From Pseudomonas salomonii (GTDB lineage: Bacteria > Pseudomonadota > Gammaproteobacteria > Pseudomonadales > Pseudomonadaceae), in assembly GCF_900107155.1 (NCBI RefSeq), contig NZ_FNOX01000012.1, positions 154,201 to 218,200 of the forward strand: 64,000 nucleotides of DNA. Reading direction: 5' to 3'. The translations under genes were made by a program, and so were the position numbers. Below the pieces are notes generated by a model. The model made no database searches. It saw only the letters and a list, made by a program, of their open reading frames with translations, and had not been told where the DNA came from. Positions 43,327-51,723 of this stretch are shown one piece after another (within the stretch, counting starts at the first letter, position 1; each line of letters starts with the position of its first letter).

Positions 43327-44880
43327 ATGTCATCTTCCGCCCCGAACGCTGTCCTCTCGGTCAGCGGTATCGGCAAGACCTATGCCCAACCGGTGCTGTC
43401 CGACATCACCCTGACGCTCAAACGCGGGGAAGTGCTGGCGCTGACCGGTGAGAACGGCGCAGGTAAAAGCACCTTGTCGAAAATCATCGGCGGGCTGGTC
43501 ACGCCGACTACCGGGCACATGCAGTTCAATGGCCAGGATTACCGGCCCGGCAGCCGCACCCAGGCTGAAGAGCTGGGCGTGCGCATGGTCATGCAGGAAC
43601 TCAACCTGTTGCCGACCCTGACCGTGGCCGAAAACCTGTTCCTGGACAACCTGCCCCGCAACTGTGGCTGGATCAACCGCAAACAACTGCGTAAAGCCGC
43701 AATTGAAGCCATGGCCCAGGTGGGCCTGGATGCGATCGACCCGGACACCCTGGTGGGGACGCTGGGCATTGGCCATCAACAGATGGTCGAGATCGCCCGC
43801 AACCTGATCGGCGACTGCCATGTACTGATCCTCGACGAGCCCACGGCCATGCTCACGGCCCGTGAAGTCGAGATGCTTTTTGAACAAATCACCCGTCTGC
43901 AGGCTCGGGGCGTGGCGATTATTTATATTTCCCACCGGCTTGAAGAACTCGCCCGGGTTGCCCAGCGCATCGCAGTACTGCGCGACGGCAAGCTGGTGTG
44001 CGTCGAGCCGATGGCCAATTACAACAGCGAGCAGCTGGTGACCTTGATGGTCGGCCGCGAGCTGGGTGAGCACATCGACCTGGGGCCGCGCACCATCGGC
44101 GGCCCGGCGCTGACGGTCAAAGGCTTGACCCGTTCGGACAGGGTTCGCGATGTGTCCTTTGAGGTGCGTGCCGGTGAGATCTATGGCATTTCCGGCCTGA
44201 TCGGCGCCGGCCGTACGGAGTTGCTGCGTCTTATCTTTGGTGCCGACCTGGCCGACAGCGGCACCGTGGCTCTGGGTTCGCCAGCCCAGGTGGTGAGCAT
44301 TCGCTCGCCGGTGGACGCAGTGGGCCATGGCATCGCGCTGATCACCGAAGACCGCAAGGGCGAAGGCCTGCTGCTGACCCAATCCATCAGCGCCAACATT
44401 GCCTTGGGTAACATGCCGGAAATCTCCGGTGGCGGCGTGGTCAACAGCCGCGACGAAACCGCCCTGGCCAAGCGCCAGATCGACGCCATGCGCATCCGCA
44501 GTTCCAGCCCGGCGCAGTTGGTGTCCGAGTTGTCGGGCGGCAACCAGCAGAAGGTCGTGATTGGCCGCTGGCTGGAGCGCGACTGCGCGGTCATGCTGTT
44601 CGATGAGCCAACCCGTGGCATCGACGTCGGCGCCAAGTTCGACATTTATGCCTTGCTCGGCGAATTGACGCGCCAGGGCAAAGCGCTGGTGGTGGTATCG
44701 AGTGACCTGCGCGAATTGATGTTGATCTGTGATCGCATCGGTGTGCTGTCCGCCGGGCGCCTGATCGAGACCTTCGAGCGCGACAGCTGGACCCAGGACG
44801 AATTGCTCGCCGCCGCCTTTGCCGGCTATCAGAAACGTGACGCGCTGCTCAACGACGCAGTGCTTAGGGAAACCCCATGA
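43327..44880 (+). CDS. rbsA: Ribose ABC transporter ATP-binding protein
   Basis: 517 residues with two fused ABC domains. The first has a full Walker A (TGENGAGKSTLS), a signature near LGIGHQQMVEIARNL and Walker B VLILDEPTAML. The second has the family's altered P-loop GLIGAGRTELL, signature ELSGGNQQKVVIGRWL and VMLFDEPTRGIDVG. This asymmetry is normal for RbsA-type proteins. It overlaps rbsC by four bases. Confidence 0.96.
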   Translation: MSSSAPNAVLSVSGIGKTYAQPVLSDITLTLKRGEVLALTGENGAGKSTLSKIIGGLVTPTTGHMQFNGQDYRPGSRTQAEELGVRMVMQELNLLPTLTVAENLFLDNLPRNCGWINRKQLRKAAIEAMAQVGLDAIDPDTLVGTLGIGHQQMVEIARNLIGDCHVLILDEPTAMLTAREVEMLFEQITRLQARGVAIIYISHRLEELARVAQRIAVLRDGKLVCVEPMANYNSEQLVTLMVGRELGEHIDLGPRTIGGPALTVKGLTRSDRVRDVSFEVRAGEIYGISGLIGAGRTELLRLIFGADLADSGTVALGSPAQVVSIRSPVDAVGHGIALITEDRKGEGLLLTQSISANIALGNMPEISGGGVVNSRDETALAKRQIDAMRIRSSSPAQLVSELSGGNQQKVVIGRWLERDCAVMLFDEPTRGIDVGAKFDIYALLGELTRQGKALVVVSSDLRELMLICDRIGVLSAGRLIETFERDSWTQDELLAAAFAGYQKRDALLNDAVLRETP

Positions 44881-45854
44881 AAACCACCTCTTCCCCGGGC
44901 AAAACCGGCGGCAACTTCTACGGCCTGGGCACCTACCTGGGGCTGGCCGGCGCCTTGCTCGCGATGATTGCGCTGTTCTCGGTGCTCAGCGACCACTTCC
45001 TGTCCTATGACACCTTCAGCACCCTGGCCAACCAGATCCCGGACCTGATGGTGCTGGCCGTGGGCATGACGTTCATCCTGATCATCGGCGGCATCGACCT
45101 GTCGGTGGGCTCGGTGCTGGCATTGGCTGCCTCGGCGGTCAGTGTGGCGATTCTCGGCTGGGGCTGGAGTGTGTTGCCGGCCGCGTTGTTGGGGATGGGC
45201 TGCGCCGCACTGGCAGGCACCATCACCGGTTCGATTACCGTGGCCTGGCGCATTCCGTCGTTTATCGTGTCCCTTGGTGTGCTGGAAATGGCGCGTGGCG
45301 TGGCCTACCAGATGACCGGCTCGCGCACCGCCTATATCGGTGACTCCTATGCCTGGCTGTCAAACCCGGTGGCTTTCGGGATTTCGCCGTCGTTCATCAT
45401 TGCCCTGTTGGTGATCATCGCCGCTCAGCTGGTGTTGACCCGTACGGTATTCGGTCGTTACCTGATCGGCATCGGCACCAACGAAGAAGCCGTGCGCCTG
45501 GCCGGTATCAACCCCAAGCCCTACAAGATCCTGGTGTTCAGCCTGATGGGCCTGTTGGCCGGGGTCGCGGCACTGTTCCAGATTTCCCGACTGGAAGCGG
45601 CAGACCCGAATGCCGGCTCCGGCCTGGAGCTGCAAGTGATCGCCGCCGTGGTGATCGGCGGCACCAGCCTGATGGGTGGGCGTGGGTCGGTTATCAGCAC
45701 CTTCTTCGGTGTGCTGATTATTTCGGTGCTGGCCGCCGGCCTTGCGCAGATCGGCGCGACGGAGCCCACCAAACGCATCATTACCGGCGCGGTAATCGTG
45801 ATTGCCGTGGTCCTCGACACCTACCGCAGCCAGCGCGCCAGTCGGCGGGGCTGA
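44877..45854 (+). CDS. rbsC: Ribose ABC transporter permease
   Basis: 325 residues with eight or more hydrophobic spans and the EAA-like family motif region IGIGTNEEAVRLAGINPKPYK. It carries GGIDLSVGSVLALA and GRGSVISTFFGVLIISVLAAGL as in E. coli RbsC. It forms the membrane channel as a dimer with RbsA. Confidence 0.96.
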   Translation: MKTTSSPGKTGGNFYGLGTYLGLAGALLAMIALFSVLSDHFLSYDTFSTLANQIPDLMVLAVGMTFILIIGGIDLSVGSVLALAASAVSVAILGWGWSVLPAALLGMGCAALAGTITGSITVAWRIPSFIVSLGVLEMARGVAYQMTGSRTAYIGDSYAWLSNPVAFGISPSFIIALLVIIAAQLVLTRTVFGRYLIGIGTNEEAVRLAGINPKPYKILVFSLMGLLAGVAALFQISRLEAADPNAGSGLELQVIAAVVIGGTSLMGGRGSVISTFFGVLIISVLAAGLAQIGATEPTKRIITGAVIVIAVVLDTYRSQRASRRG

Positions 45855-45857
45855 ACC

Positions 45858-46880
45858 ATGGCAACGATCAAGGATGTGGCCGCGCTTGCAGGTATTTCCT
45901 ACACCACCGTGTCCCATGTGGTGAACAAGACGCGGCCGGTCAGCGAGCCTGTGCGCATCAAGGTGGAAGCGGCGATCAAGCAACTGGACTACGTGCCGAG
46001 TGCCGTCGCGCGCTCGCTCAAGGCCAAGACCACTGCGACCATCGGCCTGCTGGTACCCAACAGCCTTAACCCGTATTTTGCCGAGCTGGCGCGGGGTATC
46101 GAGGATTACTGCGAGCGTAATGGCTATTGCGTGATCCTCTGCAACTCCGACGACAACGCCGAAAAGCAGCGCAGCTATTTGCGCGTGTTGCTGGAAAAGC
46201 GCATCGACGGCCTGATCGTGACTTCGGTAGGCGGCGACGACAGTGGCCTCGCCGCAGGCTTGAGCGCGGTGCGCACGCCCATGGTGATTGTCGACCGCGC
46301 ACTGGACGGCATTGATGTCGACCTGGTGCGCATTGACCATGAGCAGGGTGCCTACCTGGCGACCCGGCATTTGCTGGAGCTCGGTCACCGCGACATCGCC
46401 TGCATTGGTGGCCCCAGTCATACACGCGTGGCGCAAATGCGCCTGGCCGGCTATCACCGTGCGCTGCGTGAGGCGGGCGTGGAAGTGGCAGCCAATCGCA
46501 CCCAGGAAAGCGACTTCACCAGCACCGGTGGTTATGCGGCGGCGGTACAGCTGCTGTCGGAAAACCCGCCCAGCGCGATTTTCGCCAGTAACGATATGAT
46601 TGGTTTCGGCGTGTTGCGTGCAGCAGCCGAACGCAATATTCGCGTGCCAGGCGAGCTGTCGGTGATTGGTTTTGACGATATTCAAATGGGCCGTTACGTG
46701 TACCCGGCGCTGACGACGGTCGGGCAGTCGATCGTGCAACTGGGCGAGACGGCGGCCGAGCTTTTACTGCGACGAATTGCAACACCCCAACTGCCGATCG
46801 ATCAGCGCATCGTGACGCCGAGCATTGTTTTGCGTGAGTCGACGGCGTCGTTTGCCGGTGTGTTCGCCCAATACCGCTGA
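45858..46880 (+). CDS. rbsR: LacI-family ribose operon repressor
   Basis: 340 residues. N-terminal helix-turn-helix ATIKDVAALAGISYTTVSHVVNK with the hinge helix YVPSAVARSLK, then a ribose-binding-protein-like domain with LLVPNSLNPYFAELARGIE and FASNDMIGFGVLRAA. It lies 3 bp after rbsC inside the operon. It should bind the CGCAAACGTTTGCG site before rbsB and be released by ribose. Confidence 0.94.
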   Translation: MATIKDVAALAGISYTTVSHVVNKTRPVSEPVRIKVEAAIKQLDYVPSAVARSLKAKTTATIGLLVPNSLNPYFAELARGIEDYCERNGYCVILCNSDDNAEKQRSYLRVLLEKRIDGLIVTSVGGDDSGLAAGLSAVRTPMVIVDRALDGIDVDLVRIDHEQGAYLATRHLLELGHRDIACIGGPSHTRVAQMRLAGYHRALREAGVEVAANRTQESDFTSTGGYAAAVQLLSENPPSAIFASNDMIGFGVLRAAAERNIRVPGELSVIGFDDIQMGRYVYPALTTVGQSIVQLGETAAELLLRRIATPQLPIDQRIVTPSIVLRESTASFAGVFAQYR

Positions 46881-46903
46881 ACCGAATTGATGAGTACTGA
46901 TGT

Positions 46904-47821
46904 ATGCCAGCAAAAGTAGTGGTAATAGGCAGCTTGAACATGGACCTGGTGACCCGCGCCAGTCGCTTGCCGCGCGCCGGTGAAACCCTGATCGGCCAGA
47001 CGTTCTCCACCGTTCCGGGTGGCAAGGGCGCCAACCAGGCGGTGGCCTCTGCACGCCTTGGCGCTGAGGTGGCGATGATCGGCTGTGTGGGCACGGACGC
47101 CTACGGCGCGCAATTGCGTGACGCGTTGCTGGTGGAGGGTATCGATTGCCAGGCCGTCAGCACGGTGGATGGCTCCAGCGGCGTGGCGTTGATCGTGGTC
47201 GATGACAGCAGCCAGAACGCGATTGTGATCGTGGCCGGCAGCAACGGTGAGCTCACGCCTGCGTCGTTGCAGGCAGCTGATGCGGTCGTGCAGGCGGCAG
47301 ACGTCATCGTCTGTCAGCTGGAAGTGCCGATGGACACGGTTGGTCAGGCGCTCAAGCGCGGTCATGAGTTGGGCAAGACCGTGATCCTCAACCCGGCGCC
47401 GGCCAGTGGCCCGCTGCCGGAGGAATGGTATGCCTCGATCGATTACCTGATCCCCAACGAAAGCGAAGCCAGCGCCCTGAGTGGCGTGACGGTCGATTCC
47501 CTCGACAGCGCCAAGGTGGCTGCGACGCAGCTGCTCAAGGCGGGCGCCGGCAAAGTCATCATCACCCTGGGTGCCCAGGGCGCGTTGTTTGCCGATGGCA
47601 AAGGCTTCGAGCATTTGCAGGCGCCCAAGGTCAAGGCGGTGGACACCACGGCTGCCGGTGACACCTTTGTCGGTGGTTTTGCCGCGGCGCTGGCCAACGG
47701 CAAAAGCGAAGCCGAGGCCATCCGGTTCGGCCAGGTGGCTGCCGCGCTGTCGGTCACGCGGGCCGGTGCGCAACCCTCTATTCCTACGCTGCAGGACGTA
47801 CAAGGTTTTATGCCCTCATGA
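46904..47821 (+). CDS. rbsK: Ribokinase
   Basis: 305 residues. PfkB-family kinase that makes ribose 5-phosphate. N-terminal VVIGSLNMDLVTRASRLPRAGET, the GGKGANQAVASARLG signature, and the catalytic Asp in VDTTAAGDTFVGGFAAAL. It overlaps rbsD by four bases. Confidence 0.97.
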   Translation: MPAKVVVIGSLNMDLVTRASRLPRAGETLIGQTFSTVPGGKGANQAVASARLGAEVAMIGCVGTDAYGAQLRDALLVEGIDCQAVSTVDGSSGVALIVVDDSSQNAIVIVAGSNGELTPASLQAADAVVQAADVIVCQLEVPMDTVGQALKRGHELGKTVILNPAPASGPLPEEWYASIDYLIPNESEASALSGVTVDSLDSAKVAATQLLKAGAGKVIITLGAQGALFADGKGFEHLQAPKVKAVDTTAAGDTFVGGFAAALANGKSEAEAIRFGQVAAALSVTRAGAQPSIPTLQDVQGFMPS

Positions 47822-48222
47822 AAAAGACACCATTGCTCAATATTGCGCTGTCGCGCGTGATCGCATCCCTTGGCCATGGTGACATTCTGGTGATCGGTGA
47901 TGCTGGCCTGCCGGTACCGCCGGGCGTGGAGCTGATCGACCTGGCGCTGACCCAGGGCATTCCGGATTTCATCAGCACCTTGCGCATCGTGCTGAGCGAA
48001 ATGCAGGTAGAGAGCCACGTGTTGGCTGAAGAAATCCTGCTCAAGCAGCCACCTGCGTTGACGCCACTCAATGTGTTGACCGAACAGGCCGCCCTGGGCG
48101 AGCGTCGTTTGGTCAGCCATGAAGAGTTCAAGCAGCTCAGCCGCAAGGCCCGCGCGGTGGTGCGCACGGGCGAGTGCCAGCCGTATTGCAATATCGCGCT
48201 GGTGTCCGGCGTTACCTTCTAG
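47818..48222 (+). CDS. rbsD: D-ribose pyranase
   Basis: 134 residues. It interconverts the pyranose and furanose forms of ribose so that RbsK can use it. Visible are LSRVIASLGHGDILVIGDAGLP with the catalytic His, LALTQGIPDF and the C-terminal VRTGECQPYCNIALVSGV. Translationally coupled to rbsK. Confidence 0.97.
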   Translation: MKKTPLLNIALSRVIASLGHGDILVIGDAGLPVPPGVELIDLALTQGIPDFISTLRIVLSEMQVESHVLAEEILLKQPPALTPLNVLTEQAALGERRLVSHEEFKQLSRKARAVVRTGECQPYCNIALVSGVTF

Positions 48223-48248
48223 AGTTTCCCTACGACAAGGAGTGCTTC

Positions 48249-49277
48249 ATGCAACGTGGTCTCCCAATCCTGAAAAACCTGTTTAGGAGTGTCCTGCTTT
48301 TGTCCGCACTCACCGCAGCCAGCGCCCAAGCGGCGGAAAAAATCGACCTGATCATCGACACCGACCCAGGCGCCGATGACGTCGTGGCGTTGCTGTTTGC
48401 CATGGCGTCACCGCAAGAGCTGAGCATTCGTGCGCTGACCACCGTTGCCGGCAATGTGCGCCTCGACAAGACCTCCCGCAACGCGCGCTTGGCCCGCGAG
48501 TGGGCAGGGCGCGAGGACATCCCGGTATACGCCGGCGCGCCAAAACCCATGCTGCGCACGCCGATCTATGCGGAGAACATCCACGGCAAGGAAGGTATTT
48601 CCGGTGTCGCCGTGCATGAGCCGAAAAAAGGCCTGGCCGAAGGCAATGCCGTTGACTACCTGATCAAGACCCTGAGCACCGCCAAACCTCACAGCATCAC
48701 CATCGCCATGCTCGGCCCACAGACCAACCTGGCACTGGCGTTGACCCAGGCGCCGGAGATCACCCAAGGCATCAAGGAAGTGGTGGTGATGGGCGGGGCG
48801 CATTTTAATGGCGGCAATATCACCCCGGTAGCTGAGTTCAACCTGTTCGCAGACCCTGTTGCGGCTGAAATCGTGCTCAAGAGTGGCGTCAAGCTGACTT
48901 ACCTGCCGCTGGACGTGACCCACAAAGTACTGACCAGTGATGCGCGTCTGAAACAGATTGCCGACATCAAGAACAATGCGAGCAAGGTGGTGGGCGATAT
49001 TCTCAATGAATACGTCAAGGGCGACATGGAACACTACGGCATCCCGGGTGGCCCGGTGCATGACGCTACCGTGATTGCCTACCTGCTCAAGCCTTCCCTG
49101 TTCAGCGGCCGTGAAGTCAACGTGGTGATCGACAGCCGCGAAGGCCCGACCTTCGGCCAGACCGTCGTCGACTGGTATGACGGCCTCAAGCAGCCGAAGA
49201 ACGCATTTTGGGTTGAGAACGGCGACGCCCAAGGCTTCTTCGATCTGCTGACCGAGCGCCTGGCCCGTCTGAAGTAA
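48249..49277 (+). CDS. Exported nucleoside hydrolase
   Basis: 342 residues from the ATG at 48249 with AAGGAG upstream. An N-terminal signal peptide (about 30 residues, ending SAQAAE) precedes the calcium-binding motif LIIDTDPGADDVVALLFAM, the hallmark of inosine-uridine nucleoside hydrolases, and the VMGGAHFNGGNITPVAEFN motif. It cleaves nucleosides to base and ribose. It lies 26 bp after rbsD, so it is the last operon gene and would supply ribose in the periplasm for RbsB. Confidence 0.94.
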   Translation: MQRGLPILKNLFRSVLLLSALTAASAQAAEKIDLIIDTDPGADDVVALLFAMASPQELSIRALTTVAGNVRLDKTSRNARLAREWAGREDIPVYAGAPKPMLRTPIYAENIHGKEGISGVAVHEPKKGLAEGNAVDYLIKTLSTAKPHSITIAMLGPQTNLALALTQAPEITQGIKEVVVMGGAHFNGGNITPVAEFNLFADPVAAEIVLKSGVKLTYLPLDVTHKVLTSDARLKQIADIKNNASKVVGDILNEYVKGDMEHYGIPGGPVHDATVIAYLLKPSLFSGREVNVVIDSREGPTFGQTVVDWYDGLKQPKNAFWVENGDAQGFFDLLTERLARLK

Positions 49278-49310
49278 GCTGTTTGCCGGTCGGCGCTCGC
49301 CGGCCGGGTC

Positions 49311-49523
49311 TTATTCGCGCTCGGGGTTGTGGGCGCCCATGTGGTCGGCCGGGTATTTCTCGAATACCTGGCCGATGAAGGCCTGTGCGGCTTGCGTGCC
49401 GAGTTCCTTGACCAGCAGGTCGATTCCGATGATGGCCAACTCCTCCGTGCTTCCGGGGCTGTAGGAGCTTTGTCCTTGAGGCCACTTGGCTTTGATGTCG
49501 GCTTGGAGGGTTACGGTGCTCAT
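49311..49523 (-). CDS. Small hypothetical protein
   Basis: 70 residues from the ATG at 49523. MSTVTLQADIKAKWPQG leads a helical middle (ELAIIGIDLLVKELGTQAAQAFIGQVFEKY) and an acidic tail. No signal peptide, motif or family recognised. The helix looks amphipathic. Convergent with the ribose operon. Confidence 0.6.
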   Translation of the reverse strand: MSTVTLQADIKAKWPQGQSSYSPGSTEELAIIGIDLLVKELGTQAAQAFIGQVFEKYPADHMGAHNPERE

Positions 49524-49650
49524 GGTCGGGGCTCGCGGGGCTGGAATGCTGGACAGTGCGCTGGAGCGCGCTTCTAACCGGGGCAGTTAACCATTTTTGC
49601 GCAGCGTTTGGCAGTGCTACTTAGGCATGAGACGTTTCGGGATGAGGCCG

Positions 49651-50004
49651 ATGCTGTGCGACACTGTTGCCCTATTCAACTACCGGGGACACCAGGTGCA
49701 GATCGATTTGAACAACCCCGATAACCTCACGCTGGACGCCGTGCGCCAATTGCTCGCCAGCGCCAGTGACGACGAACATACCCAGTTGCGCGTGACCAAG
49801 GGCGGAATCGCCTATATTTCGTCCGGGACGGCCGTAGGCGGAGTCGACATCGACGGCCTGCTGTTTCGCCTCGAGACCTGGGCCAAAGGTTCGGGTTATG
49901 TTGGTAACGTCGCCGCCAGCGATGAGGTCTGGGTCCGGCAGATTTTCAATGCGCTCCAGCAGAACTGGCCAAAGCCACCGTTTGACTACATCGATATCTA
50001 CTGA
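49651..50004 (+). CDS. Hypothetical protein, start uncertain
   Basis: About 117 residues from the ATG at 49651 (GAGG upstream but close). ATGs at 49627 and 49642 are alternatives. It reads MLCDTVALFNYRGHQVQIDL, then short strands and a helix (VRQIFNALQQNWPKPPF). No motif or signal peptide. Function unknown. Its coding character is good. Confidence 0.65.
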   Translation: MLCDTVALFNYRGHQVQIDLNNPDNLTLDAVRQLLASASDDEHTQLRVTKGGIAYISSGTAVGGVDIDGLLFRLETWAKGSGYVGNVAASDEVWVRQIFNALQQNWPKPPFDYIDIY

Positions 50005-50147
50005 ATTCGTTCATATCTGGTGACGATTGATCGGGCGAATGCTCGCCGTGAGTCAGGCAGACTTACCCTTCGGCGATTTACGTCTTGAAACCAAACCGCC
50101 AGATCGCTGTCGCACGATCTCTGTCCATTTTTTTCATAGGAGGCTTC

Positions 50148-50468
50148 ATGCCTTGGAAGCTCGCATCATTCGGTACTTTGTTGGCAGCACTCGCGTTGGC
50201 GGGTTGCAGCACCCCGGGTGCCCCTGAGCCAGGCAAAGATGCCGCCGTTGCCGATGCAGGTCACACCCGCTGCGAATCGAAGGCCGCCGAATTCGCCATC
50301 GGCCAGAAAGCCTCGCCTCAATTGCTGGAGCAGGCACGTACCCGTGCCGGCGCGCAGAACGCACGGATCCTCAAGCCTAACGACATGATCACCCTGGAAT
50401 ACCGCTCCGACCGTCTGAACCTGAACACCGACGACAACCTGGTGATCACGCGGGTCAACTGCGGCTGA
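50148..50468 (+). CDS. Lipoprotein with I78 peptidase-inhibitor domain
   Basis: 106 residues from the ATG at 50148 with AGGAGG upstream. Lipobox ALAGC (Cys20) predicts a lipid anchor. The domain has an early Cys (TRCESKAAEF), ARTRAGAQNARILKPND, LEYRSDRLNLNTDD and a final NCG, the pattern of the I78 family (elastase-type inhibitors in the periplasm). Confidence 0.88.
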   Translation: MPWKLASFGTLLAALALAGCSTPGAPEPGKDAAVADAGHTRCESKAAEFAIGQKASPQLLEQARTRAGAQNARILKPNDMITLEYRSDRLNLNTDDNLVITRVNCG

Positions 50469-50495
50469 TCGCCCTGCGGCTTTTGCAGCGCCCAT

Positions 50496-50527
50496 AAAAA
50501 ACCCCGTCACATGGACGGGGTTTTTTT
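50496..50527. terminator. Bidirectional terminator
   Basis: AAACCCCGTC and GACGGGGTTT close an ACATG loop with A- and T-runs on both sides. It serves the I78 lipoprotein gene and the convergent cold-shock gene. Confidence 0.9.
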
Positions 50528-50541
50528 AGCTCAGCGGAGAA

Positions 50542-50754
50542 TTACTCGCCGCGAACCTGTGCAGCTTGCATACCCTTTTGGCCTTTCTCAGCCACGAAGG
50601 AAACGGTTTGGCCTTCTTTCAGGCTTTTGAAACCGTCGCTTTCGATAGCTTTGAAGTGTACGAACAGGTCGTCACCGCCACCTTGAGGAGTGATGAAGCC
50701 GAAGCCTTTTTCATCGTTGAACCATTTAACGGTGCCGGTTTGGCGATTAGACAT
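50542..50754 (-). CDS. Cold-shock domain protein, CspA family
   Basis: 70 residues from the ATG at 50754 (GGAG upstream). A single cold-shock OB fold with RNP1 KGFGFITP and RNP2 LFVHFKAI. It binds single-stranded nucleic acid as an RNA chaperone. The 180 bp upstream to about 50940 may hold a long untranslated leader, usual for cold-shock genes. Confidence 0.95.
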   Translation of the reverse strand: MSNRQTGTVKWFNDEKGFGFITPQGGGDDLFVHFKAIESDGFKSLKEGQTVSFVAEKGQKGMQAAQVRGE

Positions 50755-51043
50755 GGTGTATCTCCAAGAAACATATATTTTCAGTAGTGCTGTGCTGCTC
50801 AGGCCAACTGGGCACACCGGGGTATCATAGTCGAAATGTTCGGCTTGTAAGCCCCCCCAAGGCATTGTTTGCTAATCAATAGCGTTGCGTTTAGTGCCTT
50901 GGTCGGCTGAAAGCCCCGATTTACGGGGCTTTGCTGCGAAATATCAGCTGTTAAAAAAAGCCGTAAAAGCTGCGTAATTTGTGCGAAATGGCAGTTTTCA
51001 GGCTGTTTTTTCAGTCAAATGGCCGTCTGATCAGAGGTCGTGG

Positions 51044-51358
51044 TTATTTTTTCTTCACGACTTTGCAGGACGAAATCGCCGCGACAGCTTTGTTTTTCAG
51101 CTCCGGCTTGGCGTTCTGGTTGGTCATGAGTTCCTTGATTTCGGCAGTGCTCAATTCGGCGTTGATCTTGTCGGCGCCGCATTCGCAATGGTCTTTGGCG
51201 GTTTTGGCATCAACGTTCTGGCTGGCGGCGGCACTGCAATCTGCAATGAAGCTGTCGCGGGCACCGGCTGGCCAGTTCGACGGGGCGGCAGCCTGCGCGC
51301 CGAGGGAAAGGAGGGTCAGGGAAGCGGCGAGAGCGAGGGTCGAGGTAAAGCGCATCAT
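51044..51358 (-). CDS. Small secreted Cys-containing protein
   Basis: 104 residues with AAAGGAG upstream. A signal peptide (cleaved near AQAAAP) and a 75-residue helical mature part with four Cys (ADCSAAASQ, DHCECGADK, SSCKVV) and a Lys-rich tail. Probably periplasmic with disulfides. No family recognised. Confidence 0.7.
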   Translation of the reverse strand: MMRFTSTLALAASLTLLSLGAQAAAPSNWPAGARDSFIADCSAAASQNVDAKTAKDHCECGADKINAELSTAEIKELMTNQNAKPELKNKAVAAISSCKVVKKK

Positions 51359-51609
51359 GAAGTGCTCCTTTGATTCGTGGGCAAACAGCGATTCTCAGCG
51401 GGTTTGAGGGCTTTCGTACAGCCCAAGTTCACTTTTGCAGGCATCAAACACGGGATTTTATGTTTCATCAGGCGCGGCAGGCGCGATGACCGTTCATCTG
51501 TGCTAGCATCCTCGGCTTGGCTATTTCCAGGCGCGCCCATTGCCGCCTTGCCATGTTCTTTGAGTTCACTCCAGTCACTCTGGTTCGATTATCGGTTGGC
51601 CGAAAGGCT
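51359..51609. other. thrS upstream region
   Basis: About 250 bp with no gene. TAGCAT near 51503 is a possible -10 box for thrS, which would give a leader of about 210 bases. The regulatory hairpins begin at 51610. Confidence 0.55.
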
Positions 51610-51719
51610 CCTGCCGCTGTAAGGCAGGCGTTCATCACTGAACGGCCTGGTGTTGGATCTTGTACTGGCTCATCCCAACCCACGTGACCTTTGGTAGGGG
51701 TCACCACTAGGAGAGGAGG
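51610..51719 (+). promoter_or_regulatory. Putative thrS translational operator with tRNA-Thr anticodon mimics
   Basis: Two hairpins copy the size of an anticodon arm. At 51610-51628, CCTGCC pairs with GGCAGG around the 7-base loop GCTGTAA, whose anticodon position reads UGU. At 51684-51704, GTGACCT pairs with GGGTCAC (one U-G) around the loop TTGGTAG, with U33, GGU and A37 in place. A third hairpin lies between (CGTTCA...TGAACG, 51629-51644). The Shine-Dalgarno GGAGAGGAGG at 51710-51719 follows. UGU and GGU are both threonine anticodons. Confidence 0.65.
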
Positions 51720-51723
51720 CGCC

